Notes under the pieces: model-generated
Databases searched by the model: none
What the model was told of the DNA's origin: nothing
What the model saw: the letters and a program-made list of their open reading frames with translations, nothing else
Source of the DNA: CAZBXE01 sp964496125
GTDB lineage: Bacteria; Chlamydiota; Chlamydiia; Chlamydiales; CAZBXE01
Assembly (NCBI GenBank): GCA_964496125.1
Contig: CAZBXE010000001.1
Location: 218,644 to 282,643, forward strand
Direction of reading: 5' to 3'
Length of the DNA: 64,000 nt
Translations under genes and position numbers: made by a program
Shown: positions 17,596 through 26,853 of the stretch, in pieces
How positions within the stretch are numbered: position 1 is the first letter of the stretch
Layout: every line of letters begins with the position of its first letter

Positions 17596-18864
17596 ATGAC
17601 AGATTCCCCAAAAACAGACGATCTCTATTCCCACGCTCTCGCCCGGTTCCATGCCGCAGCTAGACATTTGGGCTATAAACAAGATGCTCTCGAGAGGCTC
17701 ACTCATCACCATAAAATCCTTGAAGTCACGATCCCCGTCCGGATGGACGATGGGTCTATGAAAAGCTTTACTGGATACCGCGTTCAGCACAACCAGTGGA
17801 AAGGCCCTTGCAAGGGAGGCATCCGGTATCACCCTGATGTAAGTGTAGATGAACTCAAGACGTTTTCCTTTCTTATGACATGTAAATGTGCCACGTTAGG
17901 TCTGCCCTACGGCGGCGGGAAGGGGGGGATCATTGTCGATCCTAAAAAACTTTCCAAAGGGGAACTAGAGCGTTTGAGTCGAGGCTACATCCGCCAAATC
18001 TTTTCTATCATTGGCCCCGACCAAGATATTCCGGCCCCTGACATGTACACAAATGAGCAGATTATGGCTTGGATGGTTGATGAATACAGCACTCTGAATG
18101 GTAAGCTTACTCCTGCTGTCATTACAGGCAAGCCGATTGCCCTGGGGGGAAGCTTAGGGCGCGCGAGCGCAACTGGCATGGGCGCATACTTTTGCATCAA
18201 GTATCTTGAAAGAAAGCAAACCTGGGAGCCTTCCAAAATGACTGTAGCTATCCAGGGATTTGGAAATGCAGCTCAAAGCTTGGCCTCCCTTTTACATGGG
18301 GATGGATACAAGATTGTTGCGATTAGCGATTCGCAGGGTGGCATCTATAAAAAAGATGGCCTTCCCGTGTCTGTGCTTAAGGCAGAAAAGGCAAAGGGGC
18401 ATTCTCTTAAGGAAATTGCTAGCAGCCTGAAAGGGAGCGGGATTACAGAAGTATCCAATGCAGACCTGCTTGAGCTGGGTGTTGATCTCTTAATACCAGC
18501 CGCCTTGGAGAGCGTGATTTCTGATAAGAATGCAAAACGCATACGCGCTAAGGTGATTGTTGAGGTGGCCAACGCTCCAACCGATGCCTCCGCAGATCCA
18601 ATTCTAAAACACCAGAAGATTACCGTAGTGCCGGATATCCTCGCAAATGCGGGGGGTGTAGTGGTAAGCTATTTTGAGTGGGCACAAAACCGGCAAGGGC
18701 TCTATTGGTCCGAAGACGAGGTGAACTCCCGTCTCAAAATGCTCATGGAAAAAGCGTTCGGTTCTATCTATACTCTCGTTCTTGAGAAAAAAATAGATTT
18801 GAGGGAGGCATGCTATGTACATGCTCTTACCTCCCTCTTGGAAGCGGATATTGACCGCACCTAA
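17596..18864 (+). CDS. gdhA: Glutamate dehydrogenase
   Basis: 422 residues, the size of hexameric Glu/Leu/Phe/Val dehydrogenases. Substrate-site region YRVQHNQWKGPCKGGIRYHP and the catalytic-Lys segment KCATLGLPYGGGKGGI are intact, as are PAPDMYTNEQIMAWM, the TGKPIALGGSLGRASATG hinge and the Rossmann motif IQGFGNAAQSLA. It interconverts glutamate with 2-oxoglutarate and ammonia. It starts divergently from recD2 across a 165-bp gap and ends 12 bp from the convergent membrane protein gene. GluDH is favoured over leucine dehydrogenase by length and by the KGGIRYHP motif. Confidence 0.92.
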   Translation: MTDSPKTDDLYSHALARFHAAARHLGYKQDALERLTHHHKILEVTIPVRMDDGSMKSFTGYRVQHNQWKGPCKGGIRYHPDVSVDELKTFSFLMTCKCATLGLPYGGGKGGIIVDPKKLSKGELERLSRGYIRQIFSIIGPDQDIPAPDMYTNEQIMAWMVDEYSTLNGKLTPAVITGKPIALGGSLGRASATGMGAYFCIKYLERKQTWEPSKMTVAIQGFGNAAQSLASLLHGDGYKIVAISDSQGGIYKKDGLPVSVLKAEKAKGHSLKEIASSLKGSGITEVSNADLLELGVDLLIPAALESVISDKNAKRIRAKVIVEVANAPTDASADPILKHQKITVVPDILANAGGVVVSYFEWAQNRQGLYWSEDEVNSRLKMLMEKAFGSIYTLVLEKKIDLREACYVHALTSLLEADIDRT

Positions 18865-18875
18865 GCTCCATTAGG

Positions 18876-19490
18876 TCAAAACAGTCCCCAGAAGCGGCGT
18901 TTTGGCGCTTCTTGTTTTTGTTGACCACCTTGTCCAGTTGGTTGTCTGGCAAGCTCTTGGGCCGCTTGAGCAAGCAAAGCTTGAGACAGAGCATTCTGCT
19001 GCGCTGGAAGCTGTTTATTTGCCGCAGGTTCTGTTTGAGCGACGTCTGCTTGTTTAGGTGCTGCAGGTTTTGTTGTAAGCCTATGAATAACATGTCCCAT
19101 AGCTAGAGCCCCCGCGCAGAAGGCGGCCGCTCTTGTAGAGATAAAAAAATTACAGGCAATAAGAGCAACTGAAGCAACAGTCTTCTTCTTGTCGTCTGTG
19201 ACAAGCGCTGCGCTAATAGGCGATTTTCCGATTTTGTTAGCTATCGTAAGGCTTGTTCCTATAACTGCACCCGTGTAAAATGAAGTAGAATTGGAGCGCC
19301 AAAGCAAAGCCGCATTGCCAAAGAACAAGAGATTAGGATGTTCGACGATAAGGGTCCATGTTTTTTTTGCTTTTTCTGCAACAAATGAGAGGGCCGCTAG
19401 GGTGTTGTTTTTAGCCGCAATTACAGAACCAGTTTGTAGAAAAGTGCCGGTTCCATTACCTTTAAGGTGATCGGGAAGAAAGGCTCGCAT
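18876..19490 (-). CDS. Unknown membrane protein with alanine/glutamine-rich tail
   Basis: 204 residues, family not recognised. Weakly to moderately hydrophobic stretches appear at about residues 50-65, 75-90 and 105-135 (VASVALIACNFFISTRAAAFCAGALAM, shown here as a region rather than a defined helix pair). From about residue 140 the sequence is low-complexity Ala/Gln/Pro and ends in basic KRRFWGLF. The combination of closely spaced hydrophobic segments and a soluble tail recalls chlamydial inclusion-membrane proteins, but no clear bilobed motif is present. It converges on gdhA. Confidence 0.6.
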   Translation of the reverse strand: MRAFLPDHLKGNGTGTFLQTGSVIAAKNNTLAALSFVAEKAKKTWTLIVEHPNLLFFGNAALLWRSNSTSFYTGAVIGTSLTIANKIGKSPISAALVTDDKKKTVASVALIACNFFISTRAAAFCAGALAMGHVIHRLTTKPAAPKQADVAQTEPAANKQLPAQQNALSQALLAQAAQELARQPTGQGGQQKQEAPKRRFWGLF

Positions 19491-19622
19491 AAAGAACTCC
19501 TTTTTTTTGTTAACAAGATCGTAACTGATCGATGTTAAGATTAAATAAAACTGCCGATTTTTCCATTTTATTTCTTAAAAGTCAACTTCTTCCTTCTTGC
19601 TTCATTTATCTGGGCTCAGTAT

Positions 19623-20561
19623 ATGGATAATATGACGGTAATGTATCGGGAAACTCCTTATATAGAATCAAGCGCGCTCACGCGAATCTTGCAAAAGCCA
19701 GTCTATTTAAAACTTGAAAATTTACAACCGAGTGGCTCGTTTAAAAACCGAGGTATCGGGCTTCTTTGCCAAGAGTGTGTAAAAGAGGGCGTGTCCCAAT
19801 TGATCACCGTTTCTGGGGGAAATGCTGGGCTTGCTGTTGCTTATTCGGGACGTCTTTTAAATAGGAGAGTGACTGTTGTTCTGCCTGAAATTACTCCCGC
19901 TTTCATGGTACAAAAAATCGAACAGGAAGGCGCCAAGGTGATTAAACAAGGAAAAAATTTTGATGAGGCATACGATGTTGCAAAGAACCTTGTTGAAAAT
20001 ACAAAAGGGGCCAAGCTTATCCCTCCCTTTGATCACCCTCTGATTTGGCAAGGGCACGCCTCCTTGGTAAGGGAGATGGCAAAGCAGGGGCAGAAGCCTG
20101 GTGTGATCGTACTTGCAGTGGGAGGAGGAGGGCTTCTTTGCGGTGTTGTGGAGGGGCTGAGGGCTGTTGGATGGTGCGATGTTCCCGTAATTGGGGTAGA
20201 GCCTGAGGGAGCGAATGCATTTGCAAGGTCGCTAAAGGAGGGGAAGCTTGTAACTTTGGAGGCTGTCAACACGATTTGCGGATCTCTTGCTTCCAAGAAA
20301 ATCACACCTCAAGTCCTTGTAGAGGCAAAAACTCATAAAATTCTTTCCCATGTTGTGAGCGATCGGCAGGCAGCGCAAGCGGCACTGAGATTTGCGGACT
20401 TGGAGAGGATTCTTGTGGAGCCTGCTTGCGGTGTGGCTCTATCTGCTGTTTTTGAAAAGGATCCGATTTTATCCTCCTTCTCCTCTGTGGCTGTCGTTGT
20501 GTGTGGGGGCAATGTTGTCAATCTTTCTCTCTTAAGTGCGTGGCAAAAACAATTTTATTGA
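19623..20561 (+). CDS. PLP-dependent L-serine/L-threonine dehydratase
   Basis: 312 residues. Fold-type II PLP enzyme: the Schiff-base Lys lies in SGSFKNRG near residue 42, the substrate loop is SGGNAGLAVAYSG, and the phosphate-binding glycine loop is VGGGGLLCGV. The length lacks the C-terminal ACT domain of biosynthetic IlvA, matching the serine dehydratase / catabolic threonine deaminase group that makes pyruvate or 2-oxobutyrate plus ammonia. The C-terminal VEPACGVAL and VVCGGNV motifs are also typical. ATG at 19623 or 19632 could be the start. It is followed by the tRNA-Ala promoter. Confidence 0.85.
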   Translation: MDNMTVMYRETPYIESSALTRILQKPVYLKLENLQPSGSFKNRGIGLLCQECVKEGVSQLITVSGGNAGLAVAYSGRLLNRRVTVVLPEITPAFMVQKIEQEGAKVIKQGKNFDEAYDVAKNLVENTKGAKLIPPFDHPLIWQGHASLVREMAKQGQKPGVIVLAVGGGGLLCGVVEGLRAVGWCDVPVIGVEPEGANAFARSLKEGKLVTLEAVNTICGSLASKKITPQVLVEAKTHKILSHVVSDRQAAQAALRFADLERILVEPACGVALSAVFEKDPILSSFSSVAVVVCGGNVVNLSLLSAWQKQFY

Positions 20562-20586
20562 TTAAATCCCGCGTTTTTTATATCCT
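20558..20586 (+). promoter_or_regulatory. Promoter for tRNA-Ala/tRNA-Ile
   Basis: TTGATT and TATCCT separated by 17 bp, placed so that transcription would begin about 6-8 bases before the tRNA-Ala gene. The -35 box overlaps the stop codon region of the dehydratase gene. Prediction from consensus match only. Confidence 0.5.
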
Positions 20587-20599
20587 TTAGCACATCATC

Positions 20600-20671
20600 G
20601 GGGGTTTAGCTCAGCGGTAGAGCATCTGATTTGCATTCAGAGGGTCAGGAGTTCAAATCTCCTAACCTCCA
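20600..20671 (+). tRNA. tRNA-Ala (anticodon TGC)
   Basis: 72 bases with a complete cloverleaf: acceptor GGGGGTT/AACCTCC (one G-T pair), D arm with AGCTCAGCGGTAGAGC, anticodon stem TCTGA/TCAGA around loop TTTGCAT, and T arm CAGGAGTTCAAATCTCCTA. The discriminator is A and the 3' CCA is not encoded. tRNA-Ile follows 16 bases later, probably on the same transcript; no rRNA genes are nearby. Confidence 0.95.
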
Positions 20672-20687
20672 AATTTCTCTTAGGTAG

Positions 20688-20761
20688 GCGGTTATAGCTC
20701 AGTTGGTTAGAGCGCTACACTGATAATGTAGAGGTCCCAAGTTCAAGTCTTGGTAACCGCA
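20688..20761 (+). tRNA. tRNA-Ile (anticodon GAT)
   Basis: 74 bases: acceptor GCGGTTA/TAACCGC, D arm TAGCTCAGTTGGTTAGAGC, anticodon stem CTACA/TGTAG around loop CTGATAA, and T arm CCAAGTTCAAGTCTTGG. No encoded CCA. Reads ATC/ATT codons. Probably co-transcribed with tRNA-Ala. Confidence 0.95.
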
Positions 20762-20843
20762 CACTTTCTTTAAGACCCATCAAACTTGAATAAAAAACGT
20801 AAAATCTTCTGTTTAATTAAAAAAATTGGGCTGTTTGTAAAAA

Positions 20844-22646
20844 ATGTATTCTGCTGACCGGTATTCTTCTTCTTCTGAGATAACAACAACTGCCTCATCC
20901 CCAGAACGTAAGAGGAAGGCAGGGGATGGGAACGGAAGTTCTTCTAGAGACGGCTCGCCTACAAAAATCCAAAGAGCGCAGCAATCTGCGTTGAGCTGGC
21001 AGCGGCAAGAGCGTGAGCAAGAAAGAACATCTCTTTCCCAACCTAACAATAACAACAATTCTACAAGTCTTACTCCCTTCTTCGACCGTGCATTAGCCAT
21101 ACGAGAAAGAGAGGAGAGTGTTTCTGGGTCTTGTAACACAACAGGGAGGAGGAGGGGCCTGAGTTCTGTGTTCCAGAAGAGGGGCGTTTCAGACGCACTC
21201 TTTGTGCGCATGTCAAATGTTGATCTAGATCTAAAAAAAGTTGTCGGTGTTTCTGTCGCATTGCTTTGTTCTTCTTGGCGCCCTGAGAGTTCACTTCTCG
21301 ATCGCCAGAAGGGGTATCTTTTCCGTGCAGAAGGCACTTCGAGTGGTTGTTACTTTCTTAAGGGACAGGATGGGCAAAATGCGCTTGTGGCTAAGCCCGC
21401 TTTACAAGAAAGGGGAGCTACGGATTGTCCTGTAGCGACAGTGTTTCAGATTGAGGGAATTACGCCTGGTCAAGGAGCTTTTCGTGAGTGGTTAGCTTGT
21501 AAAATCCAAGAGTTCTTGGGGGTTGATTTCGGGGTGCCAAGAGTGGCTCTTGCAGAGATGAGCCATCCCTACTTTAAAGATCGTTTGCATAACCCTATTA
21601 TTCTGGGATTAGACAAGTTAAATTCCCATATGTCGAAAAATGACAGGGTAAAACCTTGGACTGAGCATTCATTTTTGGGTGCTATGATCGCCTCATCAGG
21701 AAACAAAATAGCCTTAATTAAGTTGATACAGGATCACATGCGCCAGGATGTATATGCTTTGGGGTTAGATCCGCAGCAGCAAGAGGCCTTTATCTTTTTT
21801 TGCCAGAAAAACAAAGCTCCAGTAAGCCCGAAAAAAATGCTAGAGGTTTTTGAAGGACCAGACGGAATCCCAGAGCTAAAAGGCCGAATCAACGAGGCGC
21901 ATCTTACAAGAGCTTGGGCCCTTCTCGAAAAGCAGGTGGGCATGGAATCTGTGATCGGAGATCTCTACGACGCTTTTACAAAAGAACCTCCTGCTCCGGT
22001 ACCAACTTTAGTGTCACTGCAGGAGTTTAAGCATGACACAAATCCTCTTCCCGATGGGGAGAGTTGTACGATTGCTGATGCGGAGTTTTCGAAGTTTGCA
22101 CTAGACATTATTTTGACCAATAAGGACAGAAGTCGTGGAAATATTCTTATTGATGGACAAAACAGAGTGATTCTGATAGACCATGGCCTTATCCTTCCTG
22201 ATCCTCTCTTTGCAAACGATCTTTTGGGGATGCAAGCGCCTTGTTTTGAGTTTATGGAATATAGTCAGGCAAAAAGACCTCTGCAGGGTCCTATTCGAGA
22301 CGCTCTTGCGAGGCTAGATGTTGTGGATTTTCTGATGAGGCTTCGTTTTGCAGTTGGAGATCTTCAAGCAGAATTCGCGGATCCCTTTACGGGGGAAGTA
22401 GAGTATATGCCTAACCTCTCTCTTTCTGAGGATCACTATACTTTGCTTGCTTTTAACTTGTACGTCTTGAAGAAGGGAATTGAGCATGGACGTACCCTGT
22501 ATGACATCGCTTATTTTTACTCGGGAGATGTGGATGGAGATGTGGCTCCTGAGGCGCCTAAAGTTCTTTCCGCCTGTGTAGACTTGAACAAACAACTGCA
22601 AGTACAGAAGTTACATAGCCTGCTCGACAACAAATTTAGGCAGTAG
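20844..22646 (+). CDS. PI3/PI4-kinase-like protein, effector candidate
   Basis: 600 residues. The first 110 or so are Ser/Asn/Gln/Arg-rich and disordered. After that come kinase-like landmarks of the phosphatidylinositol 3/4-kinase fold: QNALVAKPAL with Lys184 in the ATP-binding strand position, an EGITPGQGAFREWLACKI helix region, VDFGVPRVALAEM, then the catalytic loop TNKDRSRGNILID (Asp428, Asn433) and the metal motif ILIDHGLILP (Asp446). The loop order and the IDHGL ending are closest to type II PI4-kinases (DRGxDN, then IDNGLAF). Such genes in intracellular bacteria usually encode secreted effectors that modify host phosphoinositides. Activity and secretion are inferred, and a protein-kinase role is possible. 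Confidence 0.62.
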   Translation: MYSADRYSSSSEITTTASSPERKRKAGDGNGSSSRDGSPTKIQRAQQSALSWQRQEREQERTSLSQPNNNNNSTSLTPFFDRALAIREREESVSGSCNTTGRRRGLSSVFQKRGVSDALFVRMSNVDLDLKKVVGVSVALLCSSWRPESSLLDRQKGYLFRAEGTSSGCYFLKGQDGQNALVAKPALQERGATDCPVATVFQIEGITPGQGAFREWLACKIQEFLGVDFGVPRVALAEMSHPYFKDRLHNPIILGLDKLNSHMSKNDRVKPWTEHSFLGAMIASSGNKIALIKLIQDHMRQDVYALGLDPQQQEAFIFFCQKNKAPVSPKKMLEVFEGPDGIPELKGRINEAHLTRAWALLEKQVGMESVIGDLYDAFTKEPPAPVPTLVSLQEFKHDTNPLPDGESCTIADAEFSKFALDIILTNKDRSRGNILIDGQNRVILIDHGLILPDPLFANDLLGMQAPCFEFMEYSQAKRPLQGPIRDALARLDVVDFLMRLRFAVGDLQAEFADPFTGEVEYMPNLSLSEDHYTLLAFNLYVLKKGIEHGRTLYDIAYFYSGDVDGDVAPEAPKVLSACVDLNKQLQVQKLHSLLDNKFRQ

Positions 22647-22724
22647 ACTGAAAGGCAAAAGGGTCAACATGACCAGGATCTTTGTTATACCACGCTTCAT
22701 TTCATCTGAGTAAGACGTTGGTTA

Positions 22725-25700
22725 TCAGACCTTGTTGGCAGCTTGCCAAGCAGGAGAGGTAAAGATTTCAGGTTGAATACGGAAAAGTTGGTCTTCCGTG
22801 ATATCAGAGTAAGCAAAATCTTTTGCAAATTGCTGAAACTCGCCAGCAGGAACGCCTGGTGGGGTGTTAGAACCAATCTTTGCATCGAGATTTGATTTTT
22901 CCTGTGCTATTGCCTTTGTGCAAGATGAGATTTCTTCGTTCTTGGCTTCGGGATTTGCGTTAAACTCAAAGATTTTAAGGGCGCAGTCTTTGAGAAGTTT
23001 TTGGTAGATAAGTCTCTCTTGCTCCGCGAAATACGTTTTTGCAGCGTCTTCCTTGGAGAGCAGGGGATTCTTTTGGAGGTAACGATAAAGAGGCTCGTCG
23101 TGCAAGGCAGCAGACCTTTCTTTGCGAAGAATTTCCTTTGCGTCCATCTGTAGCGTTGTTTTGATAGGTTCTTGATTAGCATTCTTGATCGTTTCATTCT
23201 CAATGCCTCTTTCAATCCGGGTAATCGCTATTTCTTTTCGGATTTTATGTTCTTTTTCAGTGTTTTCTTTCTTGAAGAGTGAGAGCGCATTGCTCATATC
23301 AGCGCCTGCATTCGAAACTTTAAAAGCGAAATAGGCAAGAGCTATAAGACCTACTCCTACGGAGAAAAGCCCCCCTGTAACAACGTTTGCCCCCACAAAA
23401 GCGACTATCGCTGAGGCAGCAACGATCATAGTGACCCCAGGAATACTAAGAGCTGGTAGGGTAAAGGAGAGATTGAAGCGAAAGAAGCGTGAAAATGGAC
23501 CATTAGGCTTTTCTTCTGATCCCTGAATCCAATTGTCAAGGGTGGCTTTTCGTTTCCTTAGGACTGCCTTAAAGCCGTCGTAGGCCCCTTTTAGGGCTTG
23601 CATTGGTGATTTTGTTTCGGTTTGTGAAAAGCGCCAGACAGCGGCTCCTGAAGTTGTTGCGACAAGCAGGTTACGGTGCGCGTCAATGTATCCTTGTTGC
23701 CCATCTCGAAGTCCCTTCAGAATGGGGTAGAGGCTTTGTTGTTCTTGACTTGACATTTTGCTATGCGTATGGCGCAGAAAATCATGGTAGGTCCCCCCCC
23801 AGGCAGCTGATGCAAGGGCGCCGACAGCATTTCCTGCAAAATAGCCTGTAATCTGGCCTACAACGGTTTCCTGGGCAAGAGCTTTAGCTGCACCTGTAAG
23901 CGGAATGGCAAAGCGCATCATATCGCAAAGGGCCTGCATCTCAAGAAAATCCTCATCGATTTGTTTTTCTAGAGTTTTCTCGGTTTGTGCTCCTTTAAAA
24001 AACGCGTTGGAAAGGGTGAACCACTCCACCCTTGTAAAGCAGGTGCTGAATAGGCCCTCATCTCCAACAATGCTTTTCAGATGGCCAAAGTCGGCAACTA
24101 GGAATGAAGCTTTCTCTGGGTTCTTTTGAACCCATTCTAGAATGCACTTTCCTGCATAGCCTATCTGACCTCCAGCACTTCTAATATCTCCTTCTTGTGC
24201 CTGCTGCATAAGTTCTGTAAATTTAGCGGCACCTTTCTCCACACTGCCCAAGATAGAATACCCCTTTTTTGCAAGCGCTTTTCGGTAAAGAAGATCACGA
24301 GTGGTTGGCTGATCATAGAAATAAGAAGAGACGTTTTTTTTCGCCTCGTCCTGAAACGCCTTGATGATATCATCATGCTTAAGGGCAAAATCTGGGTTTT
24401 TCTCTTGGGTCTCAAGCGCTTCTAGACGAATGGAGAGCATTTCAAAGAGAGAGTCTAGGCGTGCGATTTCATCTTTACTTGTCTCAGAGGGTAAGGTGGC
24501 AAGATAGGTAATTGCCTCAATGGTACGTTGCATAATCACAATGCACTGCTCTTTCTCATAGTAGAGTTTTAGCACGTTGCATTTTTTCCAGTCTTGGTCG
24601 TGTTTTTTGTAGTCTGAGCTTTCAGCTGGATGTTTTTCCCTTTCCTGTTTTAGCTCCTCCATTTTTTGATCGAGAGCAATCATGCGCTCTCGGAATCCTT
24701 TTCCTGCGGTAAACCAAGAAGATAAGTAGGTTTTGACTTCAGATGCGCCTCGTGATGCCGCACTTGCTTGGGCTAGCCAATCGGAAAAGGCGCTTTCCGC
24801 TTTTTTCTCATCTTCGGCTTTGCAATGTTTTGCCAAAGTTGTCAGCATCAGGGTATAATTTTCCTTCGGAATATTGAGCAGATCAATCACTGCATAGTAA
24901 TCTTCTGAATCGAGAGCTTTTAAGTTTTGGTTGAGAGCAATACCGCTTATGGCTGCAGCGGTTGCAGCAGCCGCGTTTCCAGCAGCTTTTATGGCTACAA
25001 GACCTACACCTGCCATTTTTTTGCTGGTTTCGTAGGCAGCTGTGGCAGCTTTTACGCCGTTTCGAAAGAAGAATTTTTTCCACGTGTTTTGTCGGTTGTA
25101 TTCCTCTTCTATTTCTAAGACTTCTACAAGCCTACCCACATTCGCAATTTCAGTGTCGATGCTTTCAAGAAGAAGTGGGGTTGGTTCTTTTGTTTGGTTT
25201 CTTGTTCGAAGTAGGTCTAAAACCTCTCTGAGAACGTCTCGTACCCTATCATCCATAATAAATTTTGATTCGTTTTCATATGACATAGGAACTGCCACTG
25301 GTTCTTCTGCATTAGCGGCCTCGTGTAATTTTGAGATGATTTTATCTAGAGGTTCCTGTTCTTTTGCAAGATTTAATGCCTCTATAGCGTCTTTTAAGTA
25401 GTCAATTTGTGTCTTAGTTGCTTTTTCTTGTAGCTCTTTGTTTCTGTATACAATGGCGGTTTGAAGCTGATCCACAATTTTAGACAGTTTTTGATCAAGT
25501 TCTTGTTTTTTCGTGTTGCCTGGAGTACTCACCGCCTTGTGATATTTAATGCTTTCTAGCTGTAGTTCAAGGATGGCAGCAAGCGCCACGTAGTAGATTT
25601 TTTCCTGACCTTCAAGTTTTTTTTCTTGAGCCCTATTTTGGATCGCATTTGACCACTCGATATCGGTTAACTTAGCATCTTTTTGCTCGCCAAAGACAGC

Positions 25701-25982
25701 GCGCAGCTCGTGAATGGCTTCTTCTTTTGAGAGAGTTTTGTTTTCTCCACCAACCTGAAAGTTGTTATTGATGGACTCAGCAATTTTCCTCGCAAGCGGG
25801 GGAAGTGAGTTAAGCGTTTGGATCGGGATCTGAAGTTGGCTTAAGCCAAGTTCTTCGGCTGAGTGGGATCGAATGACCTGCTTAGCGACAGAATTTGCTG
25901 ATCCTTCCTTCTTCTCGTCGTTGTCCTGGGAGGAAGGTAAGGGGCCTATCGAACTATTTGGGGTAACTGGTTTTGGTTCCAT
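22725..25982 (-). CDS. Large unknown protein with coiled-coil and bilobed hydrophobic regions
   Basis: 1085 residues, family not recognised. The N-terminal 300 residues are charged and mostly helical (LDQKLSKIVDQLQTAI, LKDAIEALNLAKEQE). A first Ala/Gly-rich hydrophobic patch (about residues 325-350) precedes a long helical middle; a stronger pair of membrane segments occurs near residues 860-910 (IPGVTMIVAASAIVAFVGA and GGLFSVGVGLIALAYFAF), separated by a short Gly-rich turn as in chlamydial inclusion-membrane proteins. The C-terminus is again charged and helical. It is the last gene of a run with the 287-residue gene (7-bp gap) and the AsnB-like gene. Candidate secreted or membrane-inserted effector; no enzymatic motif is visible. 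Confidence 0.65.
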   Translation of the reverse strand: MEPKPVTPNSSIGPLPSSQDNDEKKEGSANSVAKQVIRSHSAEELGLSQLQIPIQTLNSLPPLARKIAESINNNFQVGGENKTLSKEEAIHELRAVFGEQKDAKLTDIEWSNAIQNRAQEKKLEGQEKIYYVALAAILELQLESIKYHKAVSTPGNTKKQELDQKLSKIVDQLQTAIVYRNKELQEKATKTQIDYLKDAIEALNLAKEQEPLDKIISKLHEAANAEEPVAVPMSYENESKFIMDDRVRDVLREVLDLLRTRNQTKEPTPLLLESIDTEIANVGRLVEVLEIEEEYNRQNTWKKFFFRNGVKAATAAYETSKKMAGVGLVAIKAAGNAAAATAAAISGIALNQNLKALDSEDYYAVIDLLNIPKENYTLMLTTLAKHCKAEDEKKAESAFSDWLAQASAASRGASEVKTYLSSWFTAGKGFRERMIALDQKMEELKQEREKHPAESSDYKKHDQDWKKCNVLKLYYEKEQCIVIMQRTIEAITYLATLPSETSKDEIARLDSLFEMLSIRLEALETQEKNPDFALKHDDIIKAFQDEAKKNVSSYFYDQPTTRDLLYRKALAKKGYSILGSVEKGAAKFTELMQQAQEGDIRSAGGQIGYAGKCILEWVQKNPEKASFLVADFGHLKSIVGDEGLFSTCFTRVEWFTLSNAFFKGAQTEKTLEKQIDEDFLEMQALCDMMRFAIPLTGAAKALAQETVVGQITGYFAGNAVGALASAAWGGTYHDFLRHTHSKMSSQEQQSLYPILKGLRDGQQGYIDAHRNLLVATTSGAAVWRFSQTETKSPMQALKGAYDGFKAVLRKRKATLDNWIQGSEEKPNGPFSRFFRFNLSFTLPALSIPGVTMIVAASAIVAFVGANVVTGGLFSVGVGLIALAYFAFKVSNAGADMSNALSLFKKENTEKEHKIRKEIAITRIERGIENETIKNANQEPIKTTLQMDAKEILRKERSAALHDEPLYRYLQKNPLLSKEDAAKTYFAEQERLIYQKLLKDCALKIFEFNANPEAKNEEISSCTKAIAQEKSNLDAKIGSNTPPGVPAGEFQQFAKDFAYSDITEDQLFRIQPEIFTSPAWQAANKV

Positions 25983-25989
25983 TCTTTTA

Positions 25990-26853
25990 TTATAAGTTAA
26001 AATCTTTTTTTAAGTAAGAAGTAAGGCTTTGTTTGCTTGTAATCTTAAGTCGTTTAAGGTCAGACACTTTGAATAGTCCCGCCTTTTGGAGGTTTTCTTG
26101 AATTTTGACAAGGTGGGGGGTTAGATCGTTTCCATGAGCTTCGTGCTCAGAAAGATGAGGAAGAAGTCCAAGGTCCCAGTAGTCCTTGAGATACCAGATC
26201 GCAAGCTTGTGAAGACCCTCGATGGCGGGGTCGTCATCGGCAGCAGGGGGGAGCGTCGTAAAGACGCTTGCGACTAGGGAGTTCAAGAGGTCACGGACGA
26301 TCTCTACATTTTTTAGCTCATAGAGGCAAAAGTCTTTATTGCAGGATAGCTCTTTCACAAGATCTGCTCTGTCCGTATTCCAACCTAGGCTCAAGGCGCA
26401 CTTGACGGAATGTAAGATCTTATGGAGGGAATACTCTGTTTCGTAAAGTTTTTGTTCAATAGGTTGCAGGTCTTCCTTCTCCAAAATGCGTGCGCGGAGC
26501 CATTGAATCTGCCCAGTTAGTTCTGCGAGAACAGCCCCGATTTGGGTAAGCCATCTGCCTACTTCATGAGCAAATACTGTAAGGTGGTGACAGAGAGGCT
26601 CTCTTTTGGCCTCTTGTTTAAGAAGGGTGAGCACTTTCTCATCCCCTTGAGCAAGAAGCGTAGCAAATATTTCGGGTGTGACCCCGACAAGAAGAGGGGA
26701 AAGTCTCTCCTCTTGCCCTCCTGTCTCTTTGCAGGCCTTAAGCAGCGAGCCAAGCTCTTTTGCATCTAGCTCCTTACCCAGCTGTTCAAGATCTTTAATC
26801 TCTCTAAGAGAGAGGAATTTCTCAAGAAGGGGGTGTTCGATTTTTCTTTTCAT
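25990..26853 (-). CDS. Unknown helical protein between the AsnB-like and 1085-residue genes
   Basis: 287 residues with no recognised domain. It appears almost entirely alpha-helical, with leucine-rich heptad-like stretches (EKFLSLREIKDLEQLGKEL, IGAVLAELTGQIQWLRARIL). Four cysteines in the middle (KCALSL, SCNKDFCLYE and an upstream HH pair) do not form an obvious metal site. There is no signal peptide. Its ATG follows the AsnB-like stop directly with no spacer, and the next gene begins 7 bp after its own stop, so the three proteins are likely made together and may function together. Confidence 0.65.
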   Translation of the reverse strand: MKRKIEHPLLEKFLSLREIKDLEQLGKELDAKELGSLLKACKETGGQEERLSPLLVGVTPEIFATLLAQGDEKVLTLLKQEAKREPLCHHLTVFAHEVGRWLTQIGAVLAELTGQIQWLRARILEKEDLQPIEQKLYETEYSLHKILHSVKCALSLGWNTDRADLVKELSCNKDFCLYELKNVEIVRDLLNSLVASVFTTLPPAADDDPAIEGLHKLAIWYLKDYWDLGLLPHLSEHEAHGNDLTPHLVKIQENLQKAGLFKVSDLKRLKITSKQSLTSYLKKDFNL

